A DNA stretch of 64,000 nt. Source: Aeromonas tecta (GTDB lineage Bacteria > Pseudomonadota > Gammaproteobacteria > Enterobacterales > Aeromonadaceae). The position numbers and the translations under genes are program-made. Below, one piece after another: positions 19,927 to 33,822 of this stretch. The notes beneath the pieces were generated by a model. The model was not told the DNA's origin. It ran no database searches and saw only the letters and a list, made by a program, of their open reading frames with translations. Within the stretch, counting starts at the first letter, position 1. Every line of letters begins with the position of its first letter. The stretch is from contig NZ_CDCA01000010.1 in assembly GCF_000820185.1 (NCBI RefSeq), positions 19,009 to 83,008 of the forward strand, written 5' to 3'.

Positions 19927-20704
19927 GTGCTTCGAATGGACCCTCTCAACATCTGGTTGCCCAAGCTGAACGAGCTGGTGGAAGAGGCGGCCGTATCAGT
20001 CAACATCAACGACATCAATCACGCCGTCATGATGGTCACCCCCGACGATCTCGATGACTTCGCCATCGGCTTTCTGTTCGCAGAAGGCATCATTCAAGGC
20101 AATCAGGATGTGCACGAGATCCAGGTTACGGCCTCCGAATACGGCGTCGTGCTCGATGTGACCATCGCCAATCGCTGTCTCGCCGCGCTGAATCAACGCA
20201 AGCGTCGTCTCACCGGTGCCACCGGTTGTGGCATCTGCGGGGTCGAAGCCATCGAGCATGCCTTGCCCGCCCTCACGCCGCTTGTACCACTGACGCCGCC
20301 TACCGCGACCACCCTGGTCAATTTGCGCGAACGCATTGCCCCCTGGCAGTGCAAGGCTCGCCAGAGCGGGGCGCTGCATGCCGCACTGGCGCTGGATGCC
20401 CATGGCGAGATAGTGGCCTGCCGGGAAGACATCGGCCGCCACAATGCGCTGGACAAGCTCATCGGCATGCAACTGCGCCAGCCAACCCGGCACAATACCC
20501 TGGTCATCACCAGCCGCTGCGGCAGTGAACTCATCCACAAGGCGGTGCAATTTGGTGCCGCTCACCTCATCAGCCTTGCATCCCCCAGCCAGCTTGCCGT
20601 GCGACTGGCCCTGAAATACAACCTGAACCTCATTCATGTGCCCAGGTTTGACGCACCGGTCTACTATTCCCATGCCCGGCCCTCAGACCAGATCGGAGAA
20701 CCCA

Positions 20705-20721
<17 letters not shown>
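19927..20721 (+). CDS. fdhD: formate dehydrogenase accessory sulfurtransferase FdhD
   Basis: A 264-residue protein that moves sulfur from IscS to the bis-MGD cofactor so that formate dehydrogenase-type enzymes become active. Key motifs are GFLFAEGII near residue 45, the catalytic cysteine pair in TGATGCGICGVEA, the cofactor-binding segment HAALALDAHGEIVACREDIGRHNALDKLIG, and SRCGSELIHKA. The start may be GTG 19927 or ATG 19936; neither has a clear ribosome site. It overlaps the oxidoreductase gene by 17 bases, implying translational coupling and that this enzyme is its client. Confidence 0.95.
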
Positions 20722-23002
<2,281 letters not shown>

Positions 23003-23035
23003 GAGTCACTTACCCTCTTTCTCATCCTCCTTTGA

Positions 23036-23059
23036 CCCCTGCCCATGGCAGGGGTTTTT
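23036..23059 (+). terminator. terminator of the fdhD operon
   Basis: Perfect 8-bp stem CCCCTGCC (23036-23043) with GGCAGGGG (23047-23054) and five T residues. Confidence 0.9.
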
Positions 23060-23284
23060 CATAGCTGGTGCTCGTTCGAACCAACCGTTCGACGAAGCTG
23101 TATGGCAATTGTATGGCTAACCACCTTTAGGTAGATGGGGCCCGGGGATGCCGATATTCTTGGCGCCCTTTCCGGCCTGGGTGATGCAGATCATCGGTCG
23201 GCAATCCGAAACGACATGCGCCTGTCGAGCCGGGTGGCCTGGCGCCGCCGGTTTGCGGTGCGCGAGCCAGTGCGAGCCACACAC

Positions 23285-24421
23285 ATGCTGAAAGCAACCT
23301 CTCCCCTGATGGCCGGTCTGGCCCTCACCATGACGCTGGCATCTGCCCCGGTGACGGCGGCTGATCCCGAGCGGGAAGAAGCGACCGAGGCCAGCCAGGA
23401 TGGCAAGGGCAACGCGACCACCAAGAAAAAGGCCGAACGTTCCCCCTGGTTGTTCGTGCCGCTACTGAGCTCCAGCCCCAAGCTGGACACGGCGGCGGGG
23501 CTGATGGTGGGGTATATGCATCAGTTTGACGAGCAGTCACGGCCATCGCTGTTCACCGTCTCGGCCAAATACACCACCTCCGACTCCCTGATCGCCAGCG
23601 CCTTCGCCAAGACCTCCTTCGGGACGGATCACCATCGCATCGTCGGCGGCGTCATCTCCGGCGACATCAACAACGACTACGCGGATTACCTCGGCAGCGG
23701 CCGAGCCCTTGAGACCAACGACAACTTCCGCTCCGCCTTCTTCCGCTACCTCTACCGGGTGGAAGGCGACTGGTTTGTCGGCGGCATGGCGGCCTATTCG
23801 AACTACGAGATGCAGGGCCGGGATCTGCAGTCGGATCAGATCCTGGATGAGTTGGGGCTGGAGGGCTTCACCTCGGGGGGGCTCGGGTTGGTGGTGCAGC
23901 ATGACTCCCGTGACAGCGACTTTAGCGCGACCAAGGGCTGGTACCTCAACGTCAACAATCTGGCTTATCGGGAAGGCTTGGGCGGGGAGCAGGACTTTGA
24001 TATCTATCGGGTCGACTACCGTGGCTACTGGTCTCACGGCGATGGCCATGTGCTGGCGGTGCGCAACCGCAACCAGTTTTCACAGGATGCACCGAGCGGC
24101 TCCTATTCCCCCATCTACCTGCGTGGTTACACCCCGGGTGAGTACCTGGGTCAGCACATGTCCGCCATCGAGGTGGAGGAGCGCTACAAGCTGGCGGATC
24201 GCTGGACCATGACCGCCTTCGCCGGTGTCGCCTGTCTCTATGGCGACGCCGTCAGCGGCGAGTCGCTCGATTGCACCGACAGTGATAACGTCTATCCCGC
24301 CTGGGGGGCAGGTATCCAGTATCTGCTCAAGCCGGAGGAGGGCATAGTCGCCAACCTGGAATATGCGATGGGCAAGGATAACAACAGTGGTATCTACCTG
24401 AAGATGGGTTACAGCTTCTGA
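23285..24421 (+). CDS. BamA/TamA-family outer-membrane beta-barrel protein
   Basis: A ~378-residue precursor with signal peptide MLKATSPLMAGLALTMTLAS ending ..VTAA. Repeated amphipathic strands follow, including GLGLVVQHDSRDSDFSATKGWYLNVNN, which is the surface-antigen (bacterial Omp85 C-terminal) signature around D-x-R-D..P/T-KGW. The C-terminus YLKMGYSF ends in Phe, as barrel proteins do. POTRA domains are absent, so it is a short, barrel-only member. ATG 23285 is chosen for the signal peptide; an in-frame ATG at 23216 would add a very basic extension. Function is unknown; transport or lipid insertion at the outer membrane is possible. Confidence 0.82.
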   Translation: MLKATSPLMAGLALTMTLASAPVTAADPEREEATEASQDGKGNATTKKKAERSPWLFVPLLSSSPKLDTAAGLMVGYMHQFDEQSRPSLFTVSAKYTTSDSLIASAFAKTSFGTDHHRIVGGVISGDINNDYADYLGSGRALETNDNFRSAFFRYLYRVEGDWFVGGMAAYSNYEMQGRDLQSDQILDELGLEGFTSGGLGLVVQHDSRDSDFSATKGWYLNVNNLAYREGLGGEQDFDIYRVDYRGYWSHGDGHVLAVRNRNQFSQDAPSGSYSPIYLRGYTPGEYLGQHMSAIEVEERYKLADRWTMTAFAGVACLYGDAVSGESLDCTDSDNVYPAWGAGIQYLLKPEEGIVANLEYAMGKDNNSGIYLKMGYSF

Positions 24422-24425
24422 CAAA

Positions 24426-24443
24426 GCGGCCCGTGAGGGCCGC
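24426..24443. terminator. stem-loop between convergent genes
   Basis: GCGGCCC-GTGA-GGGCCGC, a perfect 7-bp stem in the 25-base gap between the barrel gene and the diguanylate cyclase. There is no T tract on either side, so terminator activity is uncertain. Confidence 0.4.
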
Positions 24444-24446
24444 GGC

Positions 24447-26021
24447 TCAGTGCTCCACGACCACCCGGTTGCGGCCCTGGCGCTTGGCTTCATAGAGCGC
24501 CTTGTCTGCCTGTTTGAGCACGGCGCCGAGATCGCTGCCCTGATGGGAGGACCAGTGGGCGACGCCAAGGGAGATGGTGATGCAGCCCGCGCTTTCCATC
24601 TCATGGCTCGCCACTTTTAGCCGTAGTCGTTCGGCGATGGCCTCGGCCTGCTTCAGGGTGACATTGGGCAATAGCAGCAGAAATTCTTCACCGCCGCTGC
24701 GGCACAGCGCCGCGTCCGGCCTGACATCCTGCCGCATCAGGTGTGCTAACGAGACGATCACCTGATCGCCGACATCGTGGCCGAAGCTGTCGTTGATCTT
24801 CTTGAAATGATCGATGTCGAGGGCGACCACCGAGAGCGGTTTTGGCTCCACCAGATACTCATCCAACAGCCTCTGAATGGCGCGCCGGTTGAACAGGCCC
24901 GTCATGGGATCGGTGTGGCTGTCGTTGTGCAGCTTGTCGATCTTGGTATTGAGCAGGCCCAACCCCTTGAGGATGGCCTGCTTCAATTGGGCTGCCTCGA
25001 AATACCAGGCACGAATGCCCGCGATGTTGGAGATGGCGCCCTGTTGATCCATCAGGCTGGCCCGCTTGGCCAGCTGACGCAGGGGGCGGGAGATGAAGGT
25101 AGCGGAGAGCCAGATGATGAAGAGGATGAAGAGGGTGGTCGGGATCATCTGCATCAGCACGCCGGACATGTGCTCATCGAGCCCTTCCAGGGTGGCGCTG
25201 CGGGGACGCTGGGCCACCACGCCCCAGCCCGTGCTGGCGACGGGGGCGAAACCGGTCAGCATCTCGGTGCCGCCTGAGTTGATCACGTCGAGGGAGCCGT
25301 CATCCCCCTTGAGCACCTCGTCGACCGCAGGGTTGCCCTTGATCTTGTGACCGACCCGCTTGGTGTCCGGGTGATAGATCAGCGTCTTCTCCCGATCCAC
25401 CACATAGAGGTAGGAGCCGTCCTGATAGTAGTGTTGGCCGAGCAGGCTGGAGAGGACGCTGGTGGACTGCAGGTAGATGGTGCCGGCGACATAGCCAAGA
25501 TAGCGCTTGTCCTTGGAGAACACCGGATAGGAGAGGCTGATGAGGTAGTTGCCGGTCAAGGAGACGAAAGGATCGGTGATCTGCGGCTGCTGGCTCTTGA
25601 TGGCTTCGAGTGCGGTGGGAGAGCTCAGTTTTGCACCCTTCACCTGCAGCGTCTCGGGGGAGACGGCGACGATGGTGGCGTCGCGATTGACGATGACCAC
25701 GGAGTTGAAGGTGCTGGTCTGCAGTCGCAGGCGATTGACTTCCCCATCGAGGGCCCGGGTGTCATCCCCTTGTAGCAAGGGCGCCAGCAGGCTGGCGCTA
25801 TAGGCCAGCTGACCCTGGGCCGACTGGATCATGCTGTCGGCGGAGGCGGCCAGCTTGGTCGCGTAGACACGGTTGGATTCCAGGGTATTGGCAATCAGCA
25901 ACTGCCGCTGCGCCTGATAGATGGCGTAAAAGCTGTTACCAAAGGTCGCGAGGACACCGAGTACGGCCAGGGCCAGAATGAGGCGATGCAAATCAAACTT
26001 CAACAGCCAGTGAAGTTGCAT
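24447..26021 (-). CDS. membrane-bound diguanylate cyclase with periplasmic Cache-type sensor
   Basis: A 524-residue protein. An N-terminal membrane segment at ~13-35 precedes a periplasmic region (~40-290) with LISLSYPVFSKDKRYLGYVAG and YLYVVDREKTLIYHPD, typical of dCache sensors. A second membrane segment is at ~293-312 (LMQMIPTTLFILFIIWLSA), followed by a HAMP-like linker. The C-terminal GGDEF domain has an active GGEEF site at 443-447 plus DPMTGLFNRRA and DIDHFKKINDSFGHDVGD. The RxxD inhibitory site nine residues before GG appears degenerate (RPDA). It should make c-di-GMP in response to a small periplasmic ligand. Confidence 0.93.
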   Translation of the reverse strand: MQLHWLLKFDLHRLILALAVLGVLATFGNSFYAIYQAQRQLLIANTLESNRVYATKLAASADSMIQSAQGQLAYSASLLAPLLQGDDTRALDGEVNRLRLQTSTFNSVVIVNRDATIVAVSPETLQVKGAKLSSPTALEAIKSQQPQITDPFVSLTGNYLISLSYPVFSKDKRYLGYVAGTIYLQSTSVLSSLLGQHYYQDGSYLYVVDREKTLIYHPDTKRVGHKIKGNPAVDEVLKGDDGSLDVINSGGTEMLTGFAPVASTGWGVVAQRPRSATLEGLDEHMSGVLMQMIPTTLFILFIIWLSATFISRPLRQLAKRASLMDQQGAISNIAGIRAWYFEAAQLKQAILKGLGLLNTKIDKLHNDSHTDPMTGLFNRRAIQRLLDEYLVEPKPLSVVALDIDHFKKINDSFGHDVGDQVIVSLAHLMRQDVRPDAALCRSGGEEFLLLLPNVTLKQAEAIAERLRLKVASHEMESAGCITISLGVAHWSSHQGSDLGAVLKQADKALYEAKRQGRNRVVVEH

Positions 26022-26253
26022 GGGGAGAACAGATCCTTGTCAGTCGGCGTCGATGCGCCAGGGCATTGGCCGATTCTACTGGGGTTGCGGGTTCAAAAGC
26101 TACCTCTGGCTACCTCTAATGAGACGAGTTGACTCGATCCAAACCGCTTGTCCAGCTTGCTGATATTTACCACAAAAAGGAGCTGCAAGCCGGCAGGGTG
26201 ATTGGCAAAGGAGGGAAAAGGGTGAGCGCCATTCCCTGGCACTGCGCTATTTT

Positions 26254-26649
26254 TCAGGCGAGGTACAGGGCCTCAGTGACCTGCTCGGCAAAATCGGCGG
26301 TCTTGCCCTCTTGCTGTTCCTGAATGGCGATATGGGTCATGGCGGTGGTGGCCGTGGCGCCGTGCCAGTGTTTCTCTCCCGGCGCTATCCAGACCACGTC
26401 CCCGGGTCGGATGTGACGGGCGGGCTCGCCCCACAGCTGGATCAGGCCACAGCCGGCGGTGACGATCAGGGTCTGACCCAGGGGGTGGACATGCCAATGG
26501 GTGCGGGCACCGGGCTCGAAGGTGACGCTGACCCCGAGGGCGCGGGCCGGAGCATTGGCCGCAAACAGAGGACCGACCCGTACCCTGCCGGTGAAGTAGT
26601 CGCTTGGGCCCTGGCTGGAGGCTTGTGAGCCGCTGGATTGAATAAGCAT
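26254..26649 (-). CDS. cupin-domain protein
   Basis: A 131-residue single-domain cupin. The first metal motif reads [20 protein letters not shown] and the second [20 protein letters not shown], giving several metal-binding His and a Glu. It resembles the small cupins annotated as carboxymuconolactone- or mandelonitrile-lyase-like; the reaction is unknown. AGGAGA precedes ATG 26649. It follows the YahK-type dehydrogenase gene by ~130 bases on the same strand, so they may form an operon handling a reactive aldehyde or ketone. Confidence 0.8.
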   Translation of the reverse strand: MLIQSSGSQASSQGPSDYFTGRVRVGPLFAANAPARALGVSVTFEPGARTHWHVHPLGQTLIVTAGCGLIQLWGEPARHIRPGDVVWIAPGEKHWHGATATTAMTHIAIQEQQEGKTADFAEQVTEALYLA

Positions 26650-26781
26650 GATGCTCTCCTGTTAGATGGGTTGGGCCGCGCCTGCGGGCAAGCGTCGGCC
26701 ACGCCGGCCAGGATGGTGGCCGGAGAAGGGATGGTGGTTTGGGTGGCGGTGCGGGGAGCCGCACCGCCAGCGCGGGCGAGA

Positions 26782-27837
26782 TCAGCCCTTGAGTGATGCC
26801 ATATCGATGACGAAGCGGTACTTGACGTCACTCTTTAGCATGCGCTCGTAGGCATCGTTGATGCCCTGGATGGCGATGGTCTCCACGTCGGCGGTGATCT
26901 TGTGCTGACCGCAGAAATCGAGCATCTCCTGGGTCTCCTTGATGCCACCGATGAGGGAGCCCGCCACCGACTTGCGACCCATGATGAGGGGTACCGTATT
27001 CAGCATGGGGTTGAGATCGCCGAGGTAACCGACTAACACCAGGGTGCCGTTGATGGCCAGGGCCGGCAGATAGGGGTTGAGATCGTGCACATAGGGCACG
27101 GTATCGATGATGAGATCGAATTTTCCCTTCACCGCCGCCATCTGTGCAGCCTGGCTGGAGATGACCACGTGATCGGCGCCGAGCCGGTGGGCGTCTTCTT
27201 CCTTGCCGGGGGAGCGGGTAAACAGTGTGACCTCGGCCCCCAGTGCACTGGCGAGTTTCAACGCCATGTGACCGAGGCCGCCAAGGCCGATGACGGCAAC
27301 CTTGCTGCCCGGGCCTGCCTGCCAGTGGCGCAGGGGCGACCAGGTGGTGATGCCGGCGCACAGCAGGGGCGCCGTGCCCGCCAGCTCCAGCCCATCGGGA
27401 ATGTGCAGCACAAACTTGTCCGAGGTGACGATCTGCTCCGAATAGCCGCCATAGGTCGTGCTGCGATCCTGCCTGTCGACACCGTTATAGGTCAGGGTGG
27501 GGAACTGCTCGCAGAACTGCTCCAGCCCCTGCTCACAGGGGGCACAGTGCTGGCACGAATCGACCATACAACCGACGCCGACCCTGTCCCCCGCTTTGAA
27601 ACGGGTCACGGCGCTGCCGACCCGGCTCACCCGGCCGATGATCTCGTGACCCGGCACCATGGGATAGTGGCTGTTGCCCCAGTCGTTGCGGGCGTTGTGC
27701 AAGTCCGAGTGGCAGACACCGCAATATTGGATCTCGATCACCACATCATCGGCGCGAGGCTCGCGTCGCTCGAAGTGGAAGGGCGCCAAGGGCACCTGGG
27801 CCGACTGGGCGGCATAGCCGAGTACTTTCATCGCCAT
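26782..27837 (-). CDS. zinc-dependent NADP(H) alcohol dehydrogenase, YahK-like
   Basis: A ~351-residue medium-chain dehydrogenase reducing aldehydes in the cytoplasm. The catalytic zinc site is in YCGVCHSDLH and GHEIIGRV. The structural zinc cluster is GCMVDSCQHCAPCEQGLEQFC, and the nucleotide fold is VIGLGGLGHMALKLA. IGGIKETQEMLDFCGQHKI and DVKYRFVID are shared with E. coli YahK. The start may be ATG 27837 or ATG 27831; GAGGA lies just upstream of both. It is upstream of the cupin gene and downstream of a LysR gene on the same strand. Confidence 0.92.
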   Translation of the reverse strand: MAMKVLGYAAQSAQVPLAPFHFERREPRADDVVIEIQYCGVCHSDLHNARNDWGNSHYPMVPGHEIIGRVSRVGSAVTRFKAGDRVGVGCMVDSCQHCAPCEQGLEQFCEQFPTLTYNGVDRQDRSTTYGGYSEQIVTSDKFVLHIPDGLELAGTAPLLCAGITTWSPLRHWQAGPGSKVAVIGLGGLGHMALKLASALGAEVTLFTRSPGKEEDAHRLGADHVVISSQAAQMAAVKGKFDLIIDTVPYVHDLNPYLPALAINGTLVLVGYLGDLNPMLNTVPLIMGRKSVAGSLIGGIKETQEMLDFCGQHKITADVETIAIQGINDAYERMLKSDVKYRFVIDMASLKG

Positions 27838-28142
27838 ATTCCTCGTCTGATCTTGGGGCTGTGGCCCCGCCGTGGTGTGAAGGCTGTGCAGGCACAGCCG
27901 GATGTGCCCATGGAGTGTCGATGCCAAGGCCGGATCCCTCAAGTGCGTTGGGACGATATTCCGTGCGGGCCTCCGGCGGCTGAGACATTGGAGCGGGAGT
28001 CAGTGTAGCGGCTGCGTGTCGCGCCGATTAGCCGGCGCAGTGCGCATGGGTCTATGAGAGGGATTCATCAATGTCGCAATGGATCTGGAATGACCGGGCG
28101 ACGGAGAGGGGTAGATAGTGGGCGAGCGGCATCGAGAGGGGC
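27838..28142. other. 305-base gap between LysR gene and dehydrogenase gene
   Basis: No credible gene or strong hairpin seen. The open frames here are out-of-frame extensions of the neighbours. It should contain the dehydrogenase promoter on the minus strand and the 3' end of the LysR transcript. Confidence 0.35.
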
Positions 28143-30650
<2,508 letters not shown>

Positions 30651-30694
30651 CCCTCGTTTCATCTGGGCGGCTATGCCGCCCACCCCCTATGCAA

Positions 30695-30720
30695 AGGCCC
30701 CCTCAGATGAGGGGGCCTTT
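30695..30720. terminator. bidirectional terminator between GH1 and SDR genes
   Basis: AGGCCCCCTC (30695-30704) pairs with GAGGGGGCCT (30709-30718) around AGAT, followed by TTCGTTTT on the plus strand and flanked by an A run that serves the minus strand. Confidence 0.8.
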
Positions 30721-30792
30721 CGTTTTACCGCCGTGCCCCTGTCGGGCGCCGACGGTGTGCGGATCTGATCATGTGCGGCGCAGGACTGGGCA

Positions 30793-31551
30793 CTAGATAA
30801 ACATGCCGCCGGAGGCCTCGATGCGCTGGGCGTTGATCCAGCGGTTGTCGGCAGAGAGCAGTGAGGCGATGACGCCGCCGATGTCATCGGGCTGGCCGAC
30901 CCGGCCGAGCGCGGTCTGGCTTGCCACGAAGTCGTTGAGCGCCGGATTGTCACGCACGGCGCCCCCGCCAAAATCGGTCTCGATGGCGCCGGGTGCCACC
31001 ACGTTGACCGCGATGCCCCGTGGGCCCAGCTCTTTGGCCAGATAGTGGCTGAGCACTTCGATCCCCCCCTTCATGGCCGCATAGGCGGCGTAGCCGGGCA
31101 GGGCGAAGCGGGTGAGACCAGTGGAAAGGTTGACGATGCGCCCGCCATCCGCGATGAGGGGCAACAGCTTCTGGGTCAGGAAGAAGGTGCCCTTCAGGTG
31201 GATATTGAGCAGGGTGTCAAACTGCTGCTCTGTGGTCTGCTCGAAGCTGGCGTGGATGCCGATGCCGGCGTTGTTGACCAGGAAGTTGAACTGCCCGCGC
31301 TGCCACTCCCGTTGCAGCAGTTGCTGCACCTGATCTGCGAAGGCAACAAAAGAGGCGCTGTCGGCCACATCGAGCGCCAGGGCGTGAGCCTTGACCCCGA
31401 GGGCCTGGGCTTGGGCCACCACGTCGGCAGCCTCTGCAGCCTGACTGCGGTAGGTGATGATGAGATCGACGCCCTTGGCCGCGAGGGCGAGGGCGCTGTG
31501 TTTGCCAAGGCCGCGGCTGGCGCCGGTGATGAGGGCGATAGGTCTGGTCAT
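30793..31551 (-). CDS. SDR family oxidoreductase
   Basis: A 252-residue classical short-chain dehydrogenase. It has TGASRGLGKHSALAL for cofactor binding, NNAGIG near 90, IVNLSTGLTRF with the catalytic Ser, and YAAYAAMKGG containing the YxxxK pair. The C-terminus reads INAQRIEASGGMFI. These motifs resemble glucose/ribitol- or 3-oxoacyl-reductase-like proteins, and the substrate is unknown. GGAG precedes the ATG. It is divergent from the LysR gene at 31679, which shares a palindromic intergenic site and probably controls it. Confidence 0.85.
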   Translation of the reverse strand: MTRPIALITGASRGLGKHSALALAAKGVDLIITYRSQAAEAADVVAQAQALGVKAHALALDVADSASFVAFADQVQQLLQREWQRGQFNFLVNNAGIGIHASFEQTTEQQFDTLLNIHLKGTFFLTQKLLPLIADGGRIVNLSTGLTRFALPGYAAYAAMKGGIEVLSHYLAKELGPRGIAVNVVAPGAIETDFGGGAVRDNPALNDFVASQTALGRVGQPDDIGGVIASLLSADNRWINAQRIEASGGMFI

Positions 31552-31608
31552 GGGGTGACTCCAGTCTAGGGAATGAGGAGCTCGAGGCGAGCCGACAGAG
31601 TCACTGTA

Positions 31609-31630
31609 TTATCCCTTTCATGAGGGATAA
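31609..31630. promoter_or_regulatory. palindromic operator between SDR and LysR genes
   Basis: TTATCCCT (31609-31616) and AGGGATAA (31623-31630) form a perfect 8-bp inverted repeat with a 6-base centre, midway in the 127-base divergent gap. It is a probable binding site of the adjacent LysR protein. Confidence 0.6.
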
Positions 31631-31678
31631 AGATGGCGATAATGAATGCACTGTTCCGTTTGAAGAGACAATCACGCC

Positions 31679-32602
31679 ATGGATCAACTGGATGAGATGA
31701 GGCTGTTCGTGCGCGTCGCCGAACTCGAAAGCTTCAGCCGCAGCGCAGAGCAACTGGCCATCCCCAAGGCGACGCTCTCGGCGGCCATTCGCCGGCTGGA
31801 GGAGCGGATGGGCACCCGCCTGCTGCAGCGCACCACCCGGCGGGTGCAGCTGACCACAGATGGCCAGCTCTGCTATGCCCGCTGCCGGGATCTGCTGGCG
31901 GACATGGAGGAGTTTGGTGGTCTGTTTCGCCAGGAGGGGCAGATCTCGGGTCAATTGAGAGTCGACATGCCAAGCCGGATGGCCCGTCATCTGGTGATCC
32001 CGGCGCTGCCCGCCTTGCTGGCCGCCCATCCCGACTTGCAGCTGATGCTGAGCAGCACCGACCGGCGAGTCGACTTGGTGCGCGAGGGCTTTGACTGCGT
32101 GGTGCGGGTCGGAGCGCTGGAGCCCTCCAGCCTGGTGGCACGTCCCCTCGGTCAGTATCGCCAGATCAACTGTGCCAGCGCCGGCTACCTTGCCGCCCAC
32201 GGGCTGCCCCAGAGCCTTGCCGACTTGGCAGGGCATCGGCTGGTGCACTACGGCACCGGGCTCGGGCGCGGCGAACCCGGATTTGAGTACTTGGGCGAGG
32301 ATGGCCGCCCCGCGACGCTGCCCATGACGGTGAGCCTCACGGTCAACGACAGCGAATCCTATCTCGCGGCGGCGCGGGCCGGGCTTGGCATCATCCAGAT
32401 GCCGCGGGTCGGGGTGGAGGCGCTGCTGGCCAGCGGCGAGCTGGTGAGCATCCTGCCCCAGTGGCAGGCGCCGCCGCTGCCCATTCATGCGCTCTATGCT
32501 CATCGCCGTCAGCTGGCCCCCAGAGTCCAGCTGTTCATTCACTGGCTGGCCGGCTTGTTGGCCGATGCGCAGGAGGTGGATTCAGAGCCGGTAGCGCTGT
32601 GA
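31679..32602 (+). CDS. LysR-family regulator divergent from the SDR gene
   Basis: A 307-residue LysR protein of the DsdC/PtxE-like group that often controls a divergent SDR. The DNA-binding domain reads MDQLDEMRLFVRVAELESFS then PKATLSAAIRRLEERMGTRLLQRTTRRV. The effector domain starts at GQLRVDMPSRMARH and contains FDCVVRVGALEPSSLV. Its 3' end overlaps the convergent AraC-type gene by 21 bases. Confidence 0.9.
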   Translation: MDQLDEMRLFVRVAELESFSRSAEQLAIPKATLSAAIRRLEERMGTRLLQRTTRRVQLTTDGQLCYARCRDLLADMEEFGGLFRQEGQISGQLRVDMPSRMARHLVIPALPALLAAHPDLQLMLSSTDRRVDLVREGFDCVVRVGALEPSSLVARPLGQYRQINCASAGYLAAHGLPQSLADLAGHRLVHYGTGLGRGEPGFEYLGEDGRPATLPMTVSLTVNDSESYLAAARAGLGIIQMPRVGVEALLASGELVSILPQWQAPPLPIHALYAHRRQLAPRVQLFIHWLAGLLADAQEVDSEPVAL

Positions 32603-33592
32603 GCGGTATTGGCTCGGGGATTGGGCGAAGGCCTCCTTGAAGAAGCGGGTGAAGCTGCTCTGGCTGGCGAAACCGAGCCGCCCACCCACCTCCTGTAGCT
32701 GCAGGCTGGGGTCCTGCAGCAGGCGGCACGCCTCTTCTCTTCTGACCTGATCCAGCAGCGCCGAGAAGTGGCAGCCCTCCTCGCGCAGGTGGCGATTGAG
32801 GGTCCAGCGGGTCAGCTTGAGGGTATCGCAGATGCCGCTCAGCAGGGCCTGCGGCTCGCCGCCATCTTGCCAGAGGGTGCGCCGGATCAGCGCAAGCACT
32901 TGCTCGCGATAGTGGCTGGGGGGACGCAGCAGGCTCATCTGGTTGCCAAGTTCTCCCAGCAGCATGGGTTGCAGCGCCAGGTTGTGGCTGGCATAGGGCA
33001 TGTCGAGCAAGGCGGCGGGGAAGCGCAGCTGATAGCCATCCCCCTGGCGCAGCCGCCCTCCCAGCCAGGCCGCCAGCTCGCGCCACAATCTGGGGCGCAC
33101 CGGGGTGGGCAGCACCAGCTGGCCCTCTCCCGGGTGGTAGAACTGGAGCAGGGCATAGAGGTGACAGAGGTTGGCCAGGCTGCTCATGGCGATCACGTCA
33201 GGGTGATCGGAATCTGAGTAGTAGCTGAGGCGGGCCAGCCCGTCTTCCTCCTGCAGCAACAGTCTGTCGCACTCGCCGATGAGCGGGCGAAAGGAGAGGA
33301 AAAAATGCAGCGCCTGGCGCAGGGTGGCGGCGTTGCAGCACAGGCTCGCCAGTGGCAGATAGTCGGCAAACAGCCCCGTCAGCGAGGGGGGCGCCCAGTT
33401 GTGGGCCAGATCCGCATAAGGGGCGACCTGGGCCAGCAGCCGAAAGTGGCGCGGCGCATCGATCCGGCCCTGGGGGAGCTGCAACTCCTCCTTGGCAATG
33501 CCGGCTCCCTGCAGCAGTAGGTCCGGATCCCGTCCCTGTCTCTGCCAGTGGTACATGCAGTGCAGGGCGATCCGGTTTGAGACAGTTTTCAC
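32582..33592 (-). CDS. AraC-family transcriptional regulator
   Basis: A 336-residue regulator. The N-terminal arabinose-binding-type (DUF4357-like, OruR/ArgR-style) domain is followed by a C-terminal pair of helix-turn-helices, seen in GICDTLKLTRWTLNRHLREEGC and LQEVGGRLGFASQSSFTRFFKEAFAQSPSQYR. The start is GTG 33592 with AAGGAT upstream. It overlaps the LysR gene tail by 21 bases and is divergent from the GH3 lipoprotein gene 230 bases away, so that gene is a possible target. Confidence 0.88.
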   Translation of the reverse strand: MKTVSNRIALHCMYHWQRQGRDPDLLLQGAGIAKEELQLPQGRIDAPRHFRLLAQVAPYADLAHNWAPPSLTGLFADYLPLASLCCNAATLRQALHFFLSFRPLIGECDRLLLQEEDGLARLSYYSDSDHPDVIAMSSLANLCHLYALLQFYHPGEGQLVLPTPVRPRLWRELAAWLGGRLRQGDGYQLRFPAALLDMPYASHNLALQPMLLGELGNQMSLLRPPSHYREQVLALIRRTLWQDGGEPQALLSGICDTLKLTRWTLNRHLREEGCHFSALLDQVRREEACRLLQDPSLQLQEVGGRLGFASQSSFTRFFKEAFAQSPSQYRSQRYRL

Positions 33593-33822
33593 GACGAAAT
33601 CCTTGTCGACGATGGCCCTCCATCATCGGCCAGCCGCTGGAAATTACCGTGAGCCAGGTTCCTCTTAATGTTTCAGATTTGTAACCAAGGGTAACCCTGC
33701 AAGCCTTTTCACAGTTTTGAACACTGCTCCCAACCGACAAATTCCTGCTCCCGGCAGGCAAGTGGGGCGGGCGTGTTTTGCATAGAGTGGCCGGACCTAC
33801 ACACACAAGGAAGGTCACAATA

